A stretch of DNA of 64,000 bases from Pseudomonas sp. dw_358 (GCF_018449655.1 NZ_JAAVUX010000011.1:1-64000), one strand, 5' to 3'. Shown: positions 44,661-53,452, counted from the stretch's first letter. Numbers and translations are program-made. The notes: generated by a model not told the origin, from the sequence alone.

Positions 44661-46648
44661 TGCCAAAATTACTCGCATTTTTGAACAAGCTTGAGCTGGA
44701 TCGTGCCCTAAATTTGAGCAATCTTACCTATAAAGCCAAGATGCTGGGTATGCTTGGGTTTGAGTGCATCGACTGGGATGCGCCTAGTTGGAAGTTCACC
44801 GCTGGACCGCTTACCATCATGTCAGCCAAGCGGTCAGGAAATCCCAGTATTTACTTCAAGCATGCCCCGAGCATCGGCGCGCAAGACCTTGAAGGCGATT
44901 GGGATACAGTCGCGAAAACACTATTTTGTCTTCGTGCACATCGGTCGAATCAGAAACTTCCAAACCATCAGACATTTGTCGCGGCAGTAGGATATGTAAG
45001 TCATATCGTTGGGGGAACACATCGACGCCTATCTCGGCTGATGCCTGAAGATCTTGAAGCTGCATGTCGCTTGATATCAACCCATTACAAAGACTCTACT
45101 GCCTATAATCTACATAAGGCGGTAATAGAATTCGGGGCTCATTGCGATGCTAATCAGCTCTGTAACGTTCGATTGGAGTTCAAATATTCAGGGTTGAAGC
45201 GCCCCGCGAATGCCGGAGGAGTAGCACATAAGCGCCTGGATGCCCTTGAGAATCTCGAGCAAACCGTAGGGGACCGTATTGTTGATCTTTCAGTTTTCGA
45301 GCTAATTGGATCGCTCTATCAAAATGTACCTCGTAACCACAAATATCGAATGTACGTATTGATGCTTGTACTTTTGGCGTGTATTGGAAGGCGGTTCAGT
45401 GAGATTGCGACACTACCACTCCAGGAGGTAGGGGCTGACGCTGAAGGCAGGAGATACCTACGTTATTTTTTGATGAAAACCAGCAAAGGCGATAATGCTC
45501 ATCCGATTGACAGGGCATGGCTGCCTACGGATGCCGTATCGATTGTTGAGGACGTGGTCGCCGAGCTTGCTGATATCACTCAGGCAGCTAGGTCTACTGC
45601 GCAGGAGATGCGCATCGTCGGGGGACCTGACCTGCGATGGATCGAGCCGTATGCTGAAGACCATCGATTCTACATAGCCGATTTAGCAACCTTAGGGTTT
45701 AGCTTCAATGTTTTGCGCCCTGGAGGTTGGCTGACCCAGAACGGCCTTACATTTCCTGATCCAGATAAGCTGACGTCTCAAGGCATACGTCCAGCTAAGC
45801 CATCGCGCTTTACCACTAAGCATGGATTGACTTCATATTGTCAGAGCACATTCGACCCACGTTTGAATGATCCTATTCGAATCGCGACAACTGGTCAGGT
45901 CTACTATCAGGAAGATCTGTTCTTCGTACGGTATGCGGGTATGTCCTCCGGGGGCGTGTCTGTGTGTGTGGTTGCTCCAGTGACTCACTCTATGTTCACG
46001 ACGTTCATACGAGATCATCTTGAGCTGCTAACGTCTGAGTTCGGCGGAGGCAACGTCAAGCCTGATTTCTCAAGCCATGACTTTAGACACACTATCAACA
46101 CGCTACTGAATGATGGTGGTATGAGCGATTATGTCCAAACAAAGTGGTTTGGTCGGAAATATGCTAACGACACCAAAGCATATCAACACACCTCACGAGA
46201 AAAGAGGGCGTTGATTTACCAGGAAAAAATTCGGGAGGGCAAGATTGGCGGAGCTATCGCTGACAAATACATCCAGCTCCCGGTTGAGTACAAAGAGGCA
46301 TACCTCAAGGCCAAGATCACTGGGGTCCACGAGCTTGGGACCGGCATGTGCACGCGCAATCTCTCGCAATCGCCTTGCCCAAATCATCTCGAATGCCATG
46401 CGAAATGCTCGGATTTCTCTTGGGAGAAGGACAATGATGGTAAGAAGGCAGGGGTTGTGAGGGCTTTTGAGATTGAGGTCGTCCAGTACGAGAATGCTGT
46501 AACCAAATCCCAATCCAATAGGCAGGGCGAGAGTCATCAATGGATGGCTCATTCTCAGAAGAAAATCGACACTCTCACCGCGATGCTGGGCGATTTTGAT
46601 ATGGACGCTGAAGCCATCAAAGCGAAAGCACTCGGAGCGCAATCATGA
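44660..46648 (+). CDS. Tyrosine recombinase 3 of the integration module (GmtZ/TnpB-like, large)
   Basis: The 662-residue protein has a canonical catalytic core: Arg in CIGRRFSEIATLP (about residue 238), SSHDFRHTINTLL (about residue 475) and Tyr in TKAYQHTSREKR (about residue 510). A C-terminal Cys/His cluster (MCTRNLSQSPCPNHLECHAKC) suggests a zinc site. It is the largest of the three and its active-site residues are the best conserved. It overlaps the following small gene by 4 bases (ATGA). Size and order resemble TnpB of Tn554 and GmtZ of gamma-mobile-trio islands. Confidence 0.83.
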   Translation: MPKLLAFLNKLELDRALNLSNLTYKAKMLGMLGFECIDWDAPSWKFTAGPLTIMSAKRSGNPSIYFKHAPSIGAQDLEGDWDTVAKTLFCLRAHRSNQKLPNHQTFVAAVGYVSHIVGGTHRRLSRLMPEDLEAACRLISTHYKDSTAYNLHKAVIEFGAHCDANQLCNVRLEFKYSGLKRPANAGGVAHKRLDALENLEQTVGDRIVDLSVFELIGSLYQNVPRNHKYRMYVLMLVLLACIGRRFSEIATLPLQEVGADAEGRRYLRYFLMKTSKGDNAHPIDRAWLPTDAVSIVEDVVAELADITQAARSTAQEMRIVGGPDLRWIEPYAEDHRFYIADLATLGFSFNVLRPGGWLTQNGLTFPDPDKLTSQGIRPAKPSRFTTKHGLTSYCQSTFDPRLNDPIRIATTGQVYYQEDLFFVRYAGMSSGGVSVCVVAPVTHSMFTTFIRDHLELLTSEFGGGNVKPDFSSHDFRHTINTLLNDGGMSDYVQTKWFGRKYANDTKAYQHTSREKRALIYQEKIREGKIGGAIADKYIQLPVEYKEAYLKAKITGVHELGTGMCTRNLSQSPCPNHLECHAKCSDFSWEKDNDGKKAGVVRAFEIEVVQYENAVTKSQSNRQGESHQWMAHSQKKIDTLTAMLGDFDMDAEAIKAKALGAQS

Positions 46649-47136
46649 GCAAGTTTGCCAAGAGAATGGATGCTGGAGATGTCAAAGCTATCATCAAGGA
46701 GTTAGATCGCTGGGCATTAGGTGAGCTGGGTTCTGGCCTGCGGTGGAAGACGCTTGAAGACCAGTTTGGGTTTACACGCCAGGCTTTAAATGGTCGTCTC
46801 GAAATCAAGGTTGCCTTCGATGCAGCCAAAGCTTCTTTGGGGGGCGGCCTAGCGTCGAAACAAAAAAATGCGGTGAGGGATGCCGAAGAAATGGTGCTAC
46901 GAGTTGAGCAGCTCGAAAGGGAGTTACAGGCGTATAAGGATCGCGAAGCCAAGTGGCTGCTGAGGTGGCAGCAGATTGCTTACAACATCAGGGCAAGGTT
47001 TGGTGCGCAGATGAGCAGTATTGACAATTCAGAAGGCGCACGAGAAGGGCTACCCAATCAGCGGGTGACTGAAGGTATCCTCAAACAACTTGATCAGCCT
47101 ATTCCACCGGTAGGTACGCTAGATGCTGAGGATTAG
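46645..47136 (+). CDS. Small accessory protein of the integration module (GmtX/TnpC-like)
   Basis: The 163-residue protein has an N-terminal region that looks like a DNA-binding helix-turn-helix (WKTLEDQFGFTRQALNGR), then a predicted coiled coil at about residues 70-110 rich in Glu, Lys and Leu. Small proteins of this build follow the recombinases in Tn554 (TnpC) and gamma-mobile-trio elements. In Tn554, TnpC affects orientation and efficiency. It overlaps recombinase 3 by 4 bases and is the last gene of the operon. Function is inferred from position and build. Confidence 0.65.
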   Translation: MSKFAKRMDAGDVKAIIKELDRWALGELGSGLRWKTLEDQFGFTRQALNGRLEIKVAFDAAKASLGGGLASKQKNAVRDAEEMVLRVEQLERELQAYKDREAKWLLRWQQIAYNIRARFGAQMSSIDNSEGAREGLPNQRVTEGILKQLDQPIPPVGTLDAED

Positions 47137-47269
47137 CTCGTGCTGGCCTGCCTCAGCCTGGCTACTTCTGCGCTAGCAGCTAGCTTGGTTTTATGCAACC
47201 CTCAAGAGCAGCGAGTGCCGTAAAATCAGAGTACTTAAATATGTATCTAAAAAATCATAACAACCTCGG

Positions 47270-47905
47270 CTATAGTTTAACAGTCGTAGTAATTATATGT
47301 AGATTGGTGCTTCGTTTCTCAAACTGACGTCTGCCATTATTAAACCATAAATTTGGCGTGCCGAGTGTACAGTTAAGGAAGTCAGTGGCTAACAGGTCGC
47401 CAAGATCGCGCATATCCACTGGTCTCCTACCCTGTGCCTCCTTGGCGATGCTAGCAAGACACGCGCCGTACCCTGATGCCCTAAAGTCTATAACTATGCC
47501 TCCGGGCGTATGCTGTTCCATCAGGGCAGCCTGATCCGCTAGTTGTGATAGCTTATATGTCCAGTTATTTTTTGCTTGAAACGCGAGCCCTTTCATAAAT
47601 AAAGAGTTGCCGGAATGGTCCAATACCTCAATCTGAAATATGCCATCAGAGCCAAATGATTTTTCTGGAGCGTTAGGCCCCCGGCCTCTAAGCTTCATAT
47701 ATCCTATTTTTACCGATGCCCTATTTCCCCCGTAGTCAAAAAAATGCTCGCCGGGCATGGCCATCGCTTGGCCCAGAGCACCCGTTAATGAATCTTCATC
47801 GGCTGCGCCCATATGGTAGCTGTTTTCAGCAGCATGTACAGCACTCCGGTAGTGGGACTGTAGTGTAGAAAAAATTGCTTTTGGTAAATCTGTCAGAGTC
47901 TTCAA
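47270..47905 (-). CDS. PD-(D/E)XK-like candidate nuclease (unrecognised family)
   Basis: A 211-residue protein with no named family that I recognise. Acidic residues in helix 1 (AADEDSLTGAL, about 35-42), Asp87 in GSDGIFQIEV and Gln110-Ala-Lys112 in KGLAFQAKNNW are arranged like an E...D...QxK variant of the PD-(D/E)XK nuclease core. The predicted beta strands flank these residues, as in restriction-endonuclease folds. The only upstream start is TTG at 47905 (or CTG nearby), because a stop closes the frame just before it; the next ATG at 47812 would remove the first acidic helix. It diverges from the P-loop NTPase gene across 167 bases. AT-rich codon use. A nuclease role is inference. Confidence 0.5.
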   Translation of the reverse strand: MKTLTDLPKAIFSTLQSHYRSAVHAAENSYHMGAADEDSLTGALGQAMAMPGEHFFDYGGNRASVKIGYMKLRGRGPNAPEKSFGSDGIFQIEVLDHSGNSLFMKGLAFQAKNNWTYKLSQLADQAALMEQHTPGGIVIDFRASGYGACLASIAKEAQGRRPVDMRDLGDLLATDFLNCTLGTPNLWFNNGRRQFEKRSTNLHIITTTVKL

Positions 47906-48072
47906 TTTTCTGTAAGTCTATTAAGTTTATGATGTAAATTTTTTCCAACGCAGGCCCTTCTCGGGTGACCTGTATAAGACTGTGGCCGTTAGCATATTCT
48001 TATCGATATAAATTTGTCTACTGAATTTTATGCTACGCTTTACGAATTGTACTGAATCCCTTTGAGGCCTAA
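47906..48072. promoter_or_regulatory. Divergent intergenic region of the nuclease/NTPase pair
   Basis: 167 AT-rich bases separate the two divergent genes and must hold both promoters. A stretch rich in ATATTCTTATCG and TATAAAT-like motifs is present near 47994-48012. No clear operator palindrome was found. Confidence 0.45.
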
Positions 48073-49815
48073 ATGTCAGTAGCTCAGGTAAAAAAAGCGC
48101 TCTATGATTTTTCCGTACATAAAACAGGTAGCGCCATAGTTCTCAAAGGTGAGTGGGGAACGGGTAAAACATTTCTGTGGAATCAGGTAATCAAAGCGAA
48201 TCGTACAGCCTTTGTGCAACCTAGCTACTCCTATGTATCTCTGTTTGGTGTAAATTCATTAACGGATTTAAAAATATCCATTTTTGAAAATACTGTTCCG
48301 TGTGTTAAGGCGAACGACGTTACGTCCAAGGATTCTATAATTGCTAATCTCGTAAAGTTAGACTTTAGTGATGCAATGGCTGCTGCCCGAAAGGGGCTTG
48401 GATACACGAAGGAAGCCAAAATTCCTTTTGCAGGGAGTATTGCTGGTGTTGTTGAGTCAATACAATATTCAATGATTAGTCAGACGTTGGTTTGTATAGA
48501 CGATTTTGAACGTCGTGGTGCATCGTTGACTGCTCGAGACGTTTTAGGTTTGATATCGAATATGATTGAAGAAAAAAAATGCTCAGTTATTTTGATTTTG
48601 AATGATGGTTCTTTACAGAAAGATGATGAGTTTTTTACTTTTAGTGAGAAGGTCTTTGATTATGAGGTTAACTATGCACCTACATTGGATGAAGCAGCGA
48701 GTATTGTGTTTGATTATGAAGATCCTTACTATTTCAAGGTCGTGGAGAATAGTAAAAAGCTAAAGATAAATAATATACGGTTGCTTAGGAAAGTTAAATA
48801 TTTTTCAGACCTTATTAGGCCTTTTGTAGATGGTAAGCCCAATGAGATTTTGGATGCGGCAACAATGCTAGTTCCGTTGGCTATCTATGCCAAATATTCT
48901 GGTAGTGAAAAATCGGTCGATATTGATGATTTGGAAAATTATAAAGGTGGTTTTTCGTTGCATCCGGCTGAACAGAAAGACCTGACTCCCGAACAAAAGG
49001 TTGCGGAGGAAAAAAAGCTGGCTAAGCAGGCGTTTCTGCATGGCTATGGATATGGTGAGGCAGATGAGTTTACGTTCGAAATTGTCAAGCTAGTCAAAAA
49101 TGGCTATGCCGACTCAGATTCACTGTCGCCGCTTATTGATTCCATTTCAGTCACTGTCGCAAAGAATAGGCTGCGGCAAAAAATTATTAGTGCATGGCAC
49201 ACTTTCCATCATGATATTACGATTTCTGATGAGGCGCTTTTGTTGATTTTTGAGACAGCGGTCCGCGATTCCGGAGATATTACCAGCCCATATGAAATTG
49301 ATGGTGTTCTAGAGATTTTTATCGCTGCTGGATTTGAGGAGCGCGGTAAAACGCTCGTAGACGACTATTTTGAAGTGATTAGAAAAAGCCGCCCAATTAC
49401 TCACCGGCGTGAGATGTACAAACTCCCTCAAAACTCCTATGTTGTTCAGAGACTGGACGAATATTTTGGTGAGTCAAATAAAATTTGGACGCTCGCAGAG
49501 TTGGTAGAGCAGTTTCACGGAAGGCCTGTCACTGGTGAAGTTCTGGAACTATTGAGTGATTTCACGGACGATGAATTTTATGATTATTTCAAATCGTTAA
49601 GTCCTCTAAAATTTGTAAGCTACGCAGAGTCATTGCTCTTTTTAGGCTCGCGCACAGGGCTGCCTGCATCTGTGGATTACTATAAGATTGTATTCATCAG
49701 GGCTTTTACTGCGTTGCTGCGGATTCACGATGAATCTCCACTTATGGCTTTGAGGATGAATAAGTTCATGGAGTATCGGCAGATGTATGATGAAAAACTT
49801 TCCGTAAATCACTAA
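48073..49815 (+). CDS. KAP-like P-loop NTPase
   Basis: The 580-residue protein opens with a P-loop at residues 26-33 (GEWGTGKT) and a Walker B at about 139-147 (LVCIDDFER). The IDD(F/L)(D/E)R form and the short spacing after Walker A are typical of KAP-family NTPases, many of which occur in phage-defence loci. The typical transmembrane insertion between the motifs is not obvious; residues 118-130 are only mildly hydrophobic. The rest is helical with no named domain. The ATG at 48073 follows tttgagg. AT-rich, divergent from the candidate nuclease gene. Role in defence is inferred from family and location. Confidence 0.7.
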   Translation: MSVAQVKKALYDFSVHKTGSAIVLKGEWGTGKTFLWNQVIKANRTAFVQPSYSYVSLFGVNSLTDLKISIFENTVPCVKANDVTSKDSIIANLVKLDFSDAMAAARKGLGYTKEAKIPFAGSIAGVVESIQYSMISQTLVCIDDFERRGASLTARDVLGLISNMIEEKKCSVILILNDGSLQKDDEFFTFSEKVFDYEVNYAPTLDEAASIVFDYEDPYYFKVVENSKKLKINNIRLLRKVKYFSDLIRPFVDGKPNEILDAATMLVPLAIYAKYSGSEKSVDIDDLENYKGGFSLHPAEQKDLTPEQKVAEEKKLAKQAFLHGYGYGEADEFTFEIVKLVKNGYADSDSLSPLIDSISVTVAKNRLRQKIISAWHTFHHDITISDEALLLIFETAVRDSGDITSPYEIDGVLEIFIAAGFEERGKTLVDDYFEVIRKSRPITHRREMYKLPQNSYVVQRLDEYFGESNKIWTLAELVEQFHGRPVTGEVLELLSDFTDDEFYDYFKSLSPLKFVSYAESLLFLGSRTGLPASVDYYKIVFIRAFTALLRIHDESPLMALRMNKFMEYRQMYDEKLSVNH

Positions 49816-49919
49816 GTTTCTAGTACTTGGGGGGGGAGTGATTGGTTTAGAGGCTAAAATTTCGAGTTCTGTGAGTTGTATATCATTGCACATGGCAAAT
49901 ACGCCCTGTCAATTTTGCG

Positions 49920-51056
49920 CTAATCTTTGTCGCCTATGCGTATCCAATTAGGGCCATCTCGACGCGCGTATGCTATGATGGGAGTCTTGTCAATATATTT
50001 CATTGGTTGCGCGATCAACAAAGGGCTTGCTGTGATAAGTATCTCCCCGTTCTCTTGTTTGCTGACTGACCGAATAAGGCAATAAATAGTATATCGGTTG
50101 GTTCCACCAATTCGGGCTATCGCAGATATGGACATCAGGTATTTAGGTTCGAGGTGCCACTCAATCTTCTTCTTCCGTTTCGAGTAGCGCATAGTTATTG
50201 GGGGCGTTGCATGTGAAAAAGGGAGTATTGGTCCTTTTGCACTGACTCCTCCGGTAAAATAGACATAATAGCCTTCCAGGGATTTTAGCTTTTTTGTTTT
50301 GGGAAGTGCGGGATCTAAGTCTGCGAAGTCTATCTTAGTTGCAATTATTGTCATTAGTTGCCTGTAATGCTCTGCTTCATGGCTTGATACATAATCGAAC
50401 AAATATTGCCCTCCAGATATATTGGTTTCAACGTATTTCTGATTGAACGATCCTCTGCTATCAAGAATTTTTAAATTTTGCAAGCTGCTCGTCATTGTAG
50501 TCTGAGGGATTTCTCCGAATAATCGAACGCATAGTTCTTCAATTCTATTTACGTTTATATAATCTATCGCGTCATCTCTTATCAGTATACTCCTGGCGGC
50601 TCGCTGAGCATTTACTATCTCTACCTGCTGTTCCCATTTTTCTTTCGCTTGCCTTAGGTTGCTTTCACTGATCGTTAGACTTAGGCCCCCTTGGTGTGCT
50701 CTGTCGTGATCGTTTGGGCAAAGAACAATAAGGTTGTCGTAGTCGTTATCTTGTGTTTTTTCATACTCGACGATGTGATGGATTACGAAGCCAGCGCTTT
50801 GATCGCCTTTGCACACACAACATCTAAAATTACTTCTTTCTAGTAGGGTCTGCACTGTATCAGAATCAATGGGTTGTCTCATTACAGCTTTTTTAAGAAA
50901 GATGGCTTCATCCTTCGACATACCATATTTGCCCACGATTGTTTTTTGGCTTGTTGCACGTATATTGGTTACTGTAAGGCCGGCTGCTATGCTTTTATCA
51001 GCTAGGTTACTAGGTACCCCATACTTCACTAAGTTCTGGTAAGGTGCTGCACGCAT
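49920..51056 (-). CDS. HNH endonuclease domain protein
   Basis: The 378-residue protein has an HNH motif at about residues 79-121: paired Cys (CCVCKG), His93-His94 (VIHHIVEY), Asn108 (DNLIVLC) and His117/His121 (NDHDRAH), with Cys80/Cys82/Cys113 fitting a zinc-supported beta-beta-alpha fold. Residues 1-60 look like a small helical DNA-binding domain. Residues 150-378 match nothing I recognise and include basic stretches (YSKRKKKIEWHLEPKY). The ATG at 51056 follows aagga. It converges with the NTPase gene. A restriction or phage-defence nuclease is likely but unproven. Confidence 0.75.
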   Translation of the reverse strand: MRAAPYQNLVKYGVPSNLADKSIAAGLTVTNIRATSQKTIVGKYGMSKDEAIFLKKAVMRQPIDSDTVQTLLERSNFRCCVCKGDQSAGFVIHHIVEYEKTQDNDYDNLIVLCPNDHDRAHQGGLSLTISESNLRQAKEKWEQQVEIVNAQRAARSILIRDDAIDYINVNRIEELCVRLFGEIPQTTMTSSLQNLKILDSRGSFNQKYVETNISGGQYLFDYVSSHEAEHYRQLMTIIATKIDFADLDPALPKTKKLKSLEGYYVYFTGGVSAKGPILPFSHATPPITMRYSKRKKKIEWHLEPKYLMSISAIARIGGTNRYTIYCLIRSVSKQENGEILITASPLLIAQPMKYIDKTPIIAYARRDGPNWIRIGDKD

Positions 51057-51201
51057 ATTTCCGTCCTTGATTTATCTAATTGGTGAGTTTCCTTTAATTC
51101 TGATGCTGCCCGTTGCACTAGCACTGACTACTGATGATGAACGTATCGTCTCCGATTCAAGAGTAGGTGTCGAGTGGTACACCTCACTCGGTGATCTACC
51201 G

Positions 51202-51315
51202 TGTCGCATATTTCCTAAGTTATGCGACAGTATGGTCGCTTACGGAAAGTGACCTCATACCTTGTCGCGTAAGTCTGTCGCATATTATGTTACACTTGAG
51301 ATATAACCTGCGACA
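51202..51315 (+). promoter_or_regulatory. res-like site of the serine resolvase
   Basis: An inverted repeat TGTCGCATA (51202-51210) and TATGCGACA (51221-51229) forms a 28-bp unit, the size of a resolvase crossover subsite I. Further copies are TGTCGCGTA (51263-51271), TGTCGCATA (51276-51284) and TGCGACA (51309-51315), which fit accessory subsites II and III. The site lies just upstream of the resolvase gene, as in Tn3-family res regions. Confidence 0.75.
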
Positions 51316-51324
51316 GGTCAATCT

Positions 51325-51882
51325 ATGACACATCAAATTGGCTACGCCAGAGTTTCCACCCTAGGCCAAAGCCTTGAGCAGCAACAATCTCTGTTGATCG
51401 ACCAAGGCTGTGCGAGGATCTTTGAAGAAAAGATCAGTGGAGCTAAGCGTGAGCGTCCAGAACTCAACCGCCTGCTCGATCATCTCAGGCGTGATGACGT
51501 CCTGGTTGTGACTCGACTAGATCGGCTAGCGCGTTCTACCTCTGACCTGCTACAGATCGCTGAATTGCTACGAGTAAAGGGAGTCGGGTTAAGGTCGCTC
51601 GCGGAGCCTTGGGCTGACACAACCACGCCAGCGGGCAGAATGATTCTTACAGTGTTTGCCGGGATAGCCGACTTTGAGCGCTCTCTGATCGTCGAACGGA
51701 CTGCTGCTGGACGCGAAGCCGCAAGAGCACGCGGAGTTAAGTTTGGACCCAAGCCGTCCCTCAGCCCTTCTCAGATCGCTCATGCGCGTGAGCTAAGCGA
51801 TGGCGGGCGGCCCGTGTCTGAGATATGCAGCCTGTTCGGGGTACACCGGTCAACAATTTATCGGGCTATTGGGAGTATTTAA
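51325..51882 (+). CDS. Serine resolvase/invertase of the Tn3 TnpR type
   Basis: The 185-residue protein has the catalytic serine in GYARVSTLGQS (Ser11), the Arg-rich motif VVTRLDRLARS and the helix E region FAGIADFERSLIVERTAAG. The C-terminal helix-turn-helix is RPVSEICSLFGVHRSTIYRAI. These are the complete features of a small serine recombinase that resolves cointegrates. No matching transposase is in the window, so it is a solitary resolvase or a remnant of a Tn3-type element. Its last 130 bases and the flanking 60 are repeated at 53033-53214. Confidence 0.9.
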   Translation: MTHQIGYARVSTLGQSLEQQQSLLIDQGCARIFEEKISGAKRERPELNRLLDHLRRDDVLVVTRLDRLARSTSDLLQIAELLRVKGVGLRSLAEPWADTTTPAGRMILTVFAGIADFERSLIVERTAAGREAARARGVKFGPKPSLSPSQIAHARELSDGGRPVSEICSLFGVHRSTIYRAIGSI

Positions 51883-51944
51883 CCGTCCCGTCCCGTCCCG
51901 ATCTCCGCTGGCATCCTTCGGCGAAGCCGATTAAAGGTCACTGT
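51753..51944 (+). repeat. Direct repeat, copy 1 (resolvase 3' end and flank)
   Basis: Covers the last 130 bases of the resolvase gene and about 60 bases beyond. It matches 53033-53214 closely, including CCGTCCCT...AGCCCTTCTCAGATCGCT and the downstream CTTCGGCG.AGCCGATT and GGTCACTGT. The two copies are 1.28 kb apart in direct orientation. Confidence 0.88.
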
Positions 51945-52064
51945 GTCCGTTTGATGTATTTATCGACGCACATTCGACGTGGCGGCTTTGCATCTGCGAG
52001 TAGTAACCGATACTCAGGGGGCCGGTTAGCTCATCGATTCGTATTTTCAACTTTAAGGAGCCTG

Positions 52065-53036
52065 TTAACTGCACCTGACCTGCATCCATTGCGCCTTCCA
52101 TACGGCAAGCACCTCGTTCGCGGGAATCCTGCGCAGTGCTTGAGCCAGGACGGTGAGGTTGATGCCTTCATGTTTCAGCGCAAACTGAATATGGTCCCCC
52201 ATTGCACCTTCGGCTGGCGCAACGGACGGTGGCAGCGACAGCATGTCGCCTATCAACGTTAAGCGCTCACAGGCTTGACGACAGCCCATCTGGACGATGA
52301 ACAGGTCGGCGTTGTCGTCGAACGGAACGCGCCCCTGGGAGGGGCGAAAGCCAAAGACGTTGTTGAAGGCCGCCGGGTTGCGCAGCGAGCCCATCATGTC
52401 GCTGCCGTCGGCCACCGGTACCAGATGCAGGGCCAGTGCAGCCGCCGCGCCGCCACTGCTGCCGCCGGCGGTTTTGCTGGGGTCGTAGGCGCAGGCGGTG
52501 GCGCCGAACAGGGTGTTGTAGGTTTGTGAACCGAGGCCGAATTCAGGCGTGTTGCTTTTGCCGATGATGATGGCGCCGGCTGTTTTCAGGCGCTCGACCA
52601 TGATGCCGTCGCGCTCGGGGATGAAGTCGCGGTACAGCGGCGAGCCCAGCGTAGTGGCAATGCCTTGGGTCAGCGACAGATCTTTGACCGCGTGGGGCAA
52701 GCCATGCATCCAGCCACGGTAGAGGCCGTGGTCGAGGTCGCGTGCCTCGGCCTGGGCCAGCAGCCCGTCGCTGGGTTGCAGGTTGACCAGCGCGTTGACC
52801 TGCGGGTTGAAGCGCTCGATGTGTGCCAGGTAGACCTGCATCACTTCGCGGCAGGAAACCTCGCGCTGGCGGATTTTCTCGGCGAGTTGATGGGCCTCGA
52901 GCAGGACCAGTTCGTTGACAGCGGTGTTCCACGGCAGCGCTTCGTAGTCTTCAACTGATGAGGCCGCCGGCAGGCGTTCCGAAGCGTGGCGCGGCCACGC
53001 ATAAGGTTCTTCGCCGTTGGCAGTCTCGACTAGCCG
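52065..53036 (-). pseudogene. Decayed amidase-signature gene
   Basis: The minus-strand frame is open across this span but has no start at its 5' end, which abuts the duplicated resolvase fragment. It encodes an amidase-signature enzyme: Lys in HAVKDLSLTQG, the Ser-Gly-rich box AGGSSGGAAAALALHL and GSDMMGSLRNPAAFNNVFGF. After NADLFIVQMG the usual middle part of the family (about 200 residues) is missing and the frame jumps to a C-terminal-like segment (LPPSVAPAEGAMGDHIQFAL). Both the 5' truncation and the internal deletion argue against function. It is GC-rich Pseudomonas-type sequence, unlike the AT-rich cargo to its left. Confidence 0.8.
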
Positions 53037-53214
53037 TCCCTAAGCCCTTCTCAGATCGCTCATGCACGTGAGCTAATCGATGGCGGGCGGCCCGTGTCTG
53101 AGCAGTCTATTTGGGGTACACCGGTCGACAATTTATCGGGCTATCGGTAGTACTTAAGCGTTCCGGCATGCACTCCACTGGCACTCTTCGGCGTAGCCGA
53201 TTTGAGGTCACTGT
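53033..53214 (+). pseudogene. Resolvase 3'-end fragment (direct repeat, copy 2)
   Basis: A degenerate copy of the end of the resolvase gene and its flank (see 51753-51944). It contains small deletions and substitutions, for example loss of the bases around GATATGCAGC, so it cannot be translated as a resolvase C-terminus. It flanks the amidase pseudogene on the other side. Confidence 0.85.
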
Positions 53215-53220
53215 TGTTGC

Positions 53221-53409
53221 CGCTGACCGAAAACTGACCCATTAAAGGCTGTTCTGCCGACTGAGAACTGACCCAGGTGTTCAACTGCTTCTGCTCACTT
53301 TCCGAGCAGGAGAACACCAAGTGATCAGCATGGAAAAATGATGGGAAAAATTCGGCGGATGTATTTCCGCGACAAGCTGTCGCGTCACCAAATAGCCAAG
53401 CGTACCTGA
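53221..53409 (+). mobile_element. Left-end remnant of an IS21-type element with istA start
   Basis: Two 10-base AACTGACCCA motifs occur 34 bases apart (53232 and 53266), each within a longer similar unit, resembling the multiple end repeats of IS21 elements. At 53341-53409 a 22-codon fragment reads GKIRRMYFRDKLSRHQIAKR and then stops; this is the start of an IstA helix-turn-helix region. The upstream aggagaacacc ribosome site remains. The rest of the element is gone. Confidence 0.7.
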
Positions 53410-53452
53410 TGACCAAGTTTACATCTCCGGGAGAGATCGCTATATTCGGGCC

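Noticed and set aside
51067..51252. Short plus-strand open frame (61 codons) ahead of the resolvase
   Set aside because: It overlaps the res-like repeats, has no motif and no good ribosome site.
52275..52958. Plus-strand open frames across the amidase region
   Set aside because: The minus-strand amidase motifs are clear even though the gene is broken.
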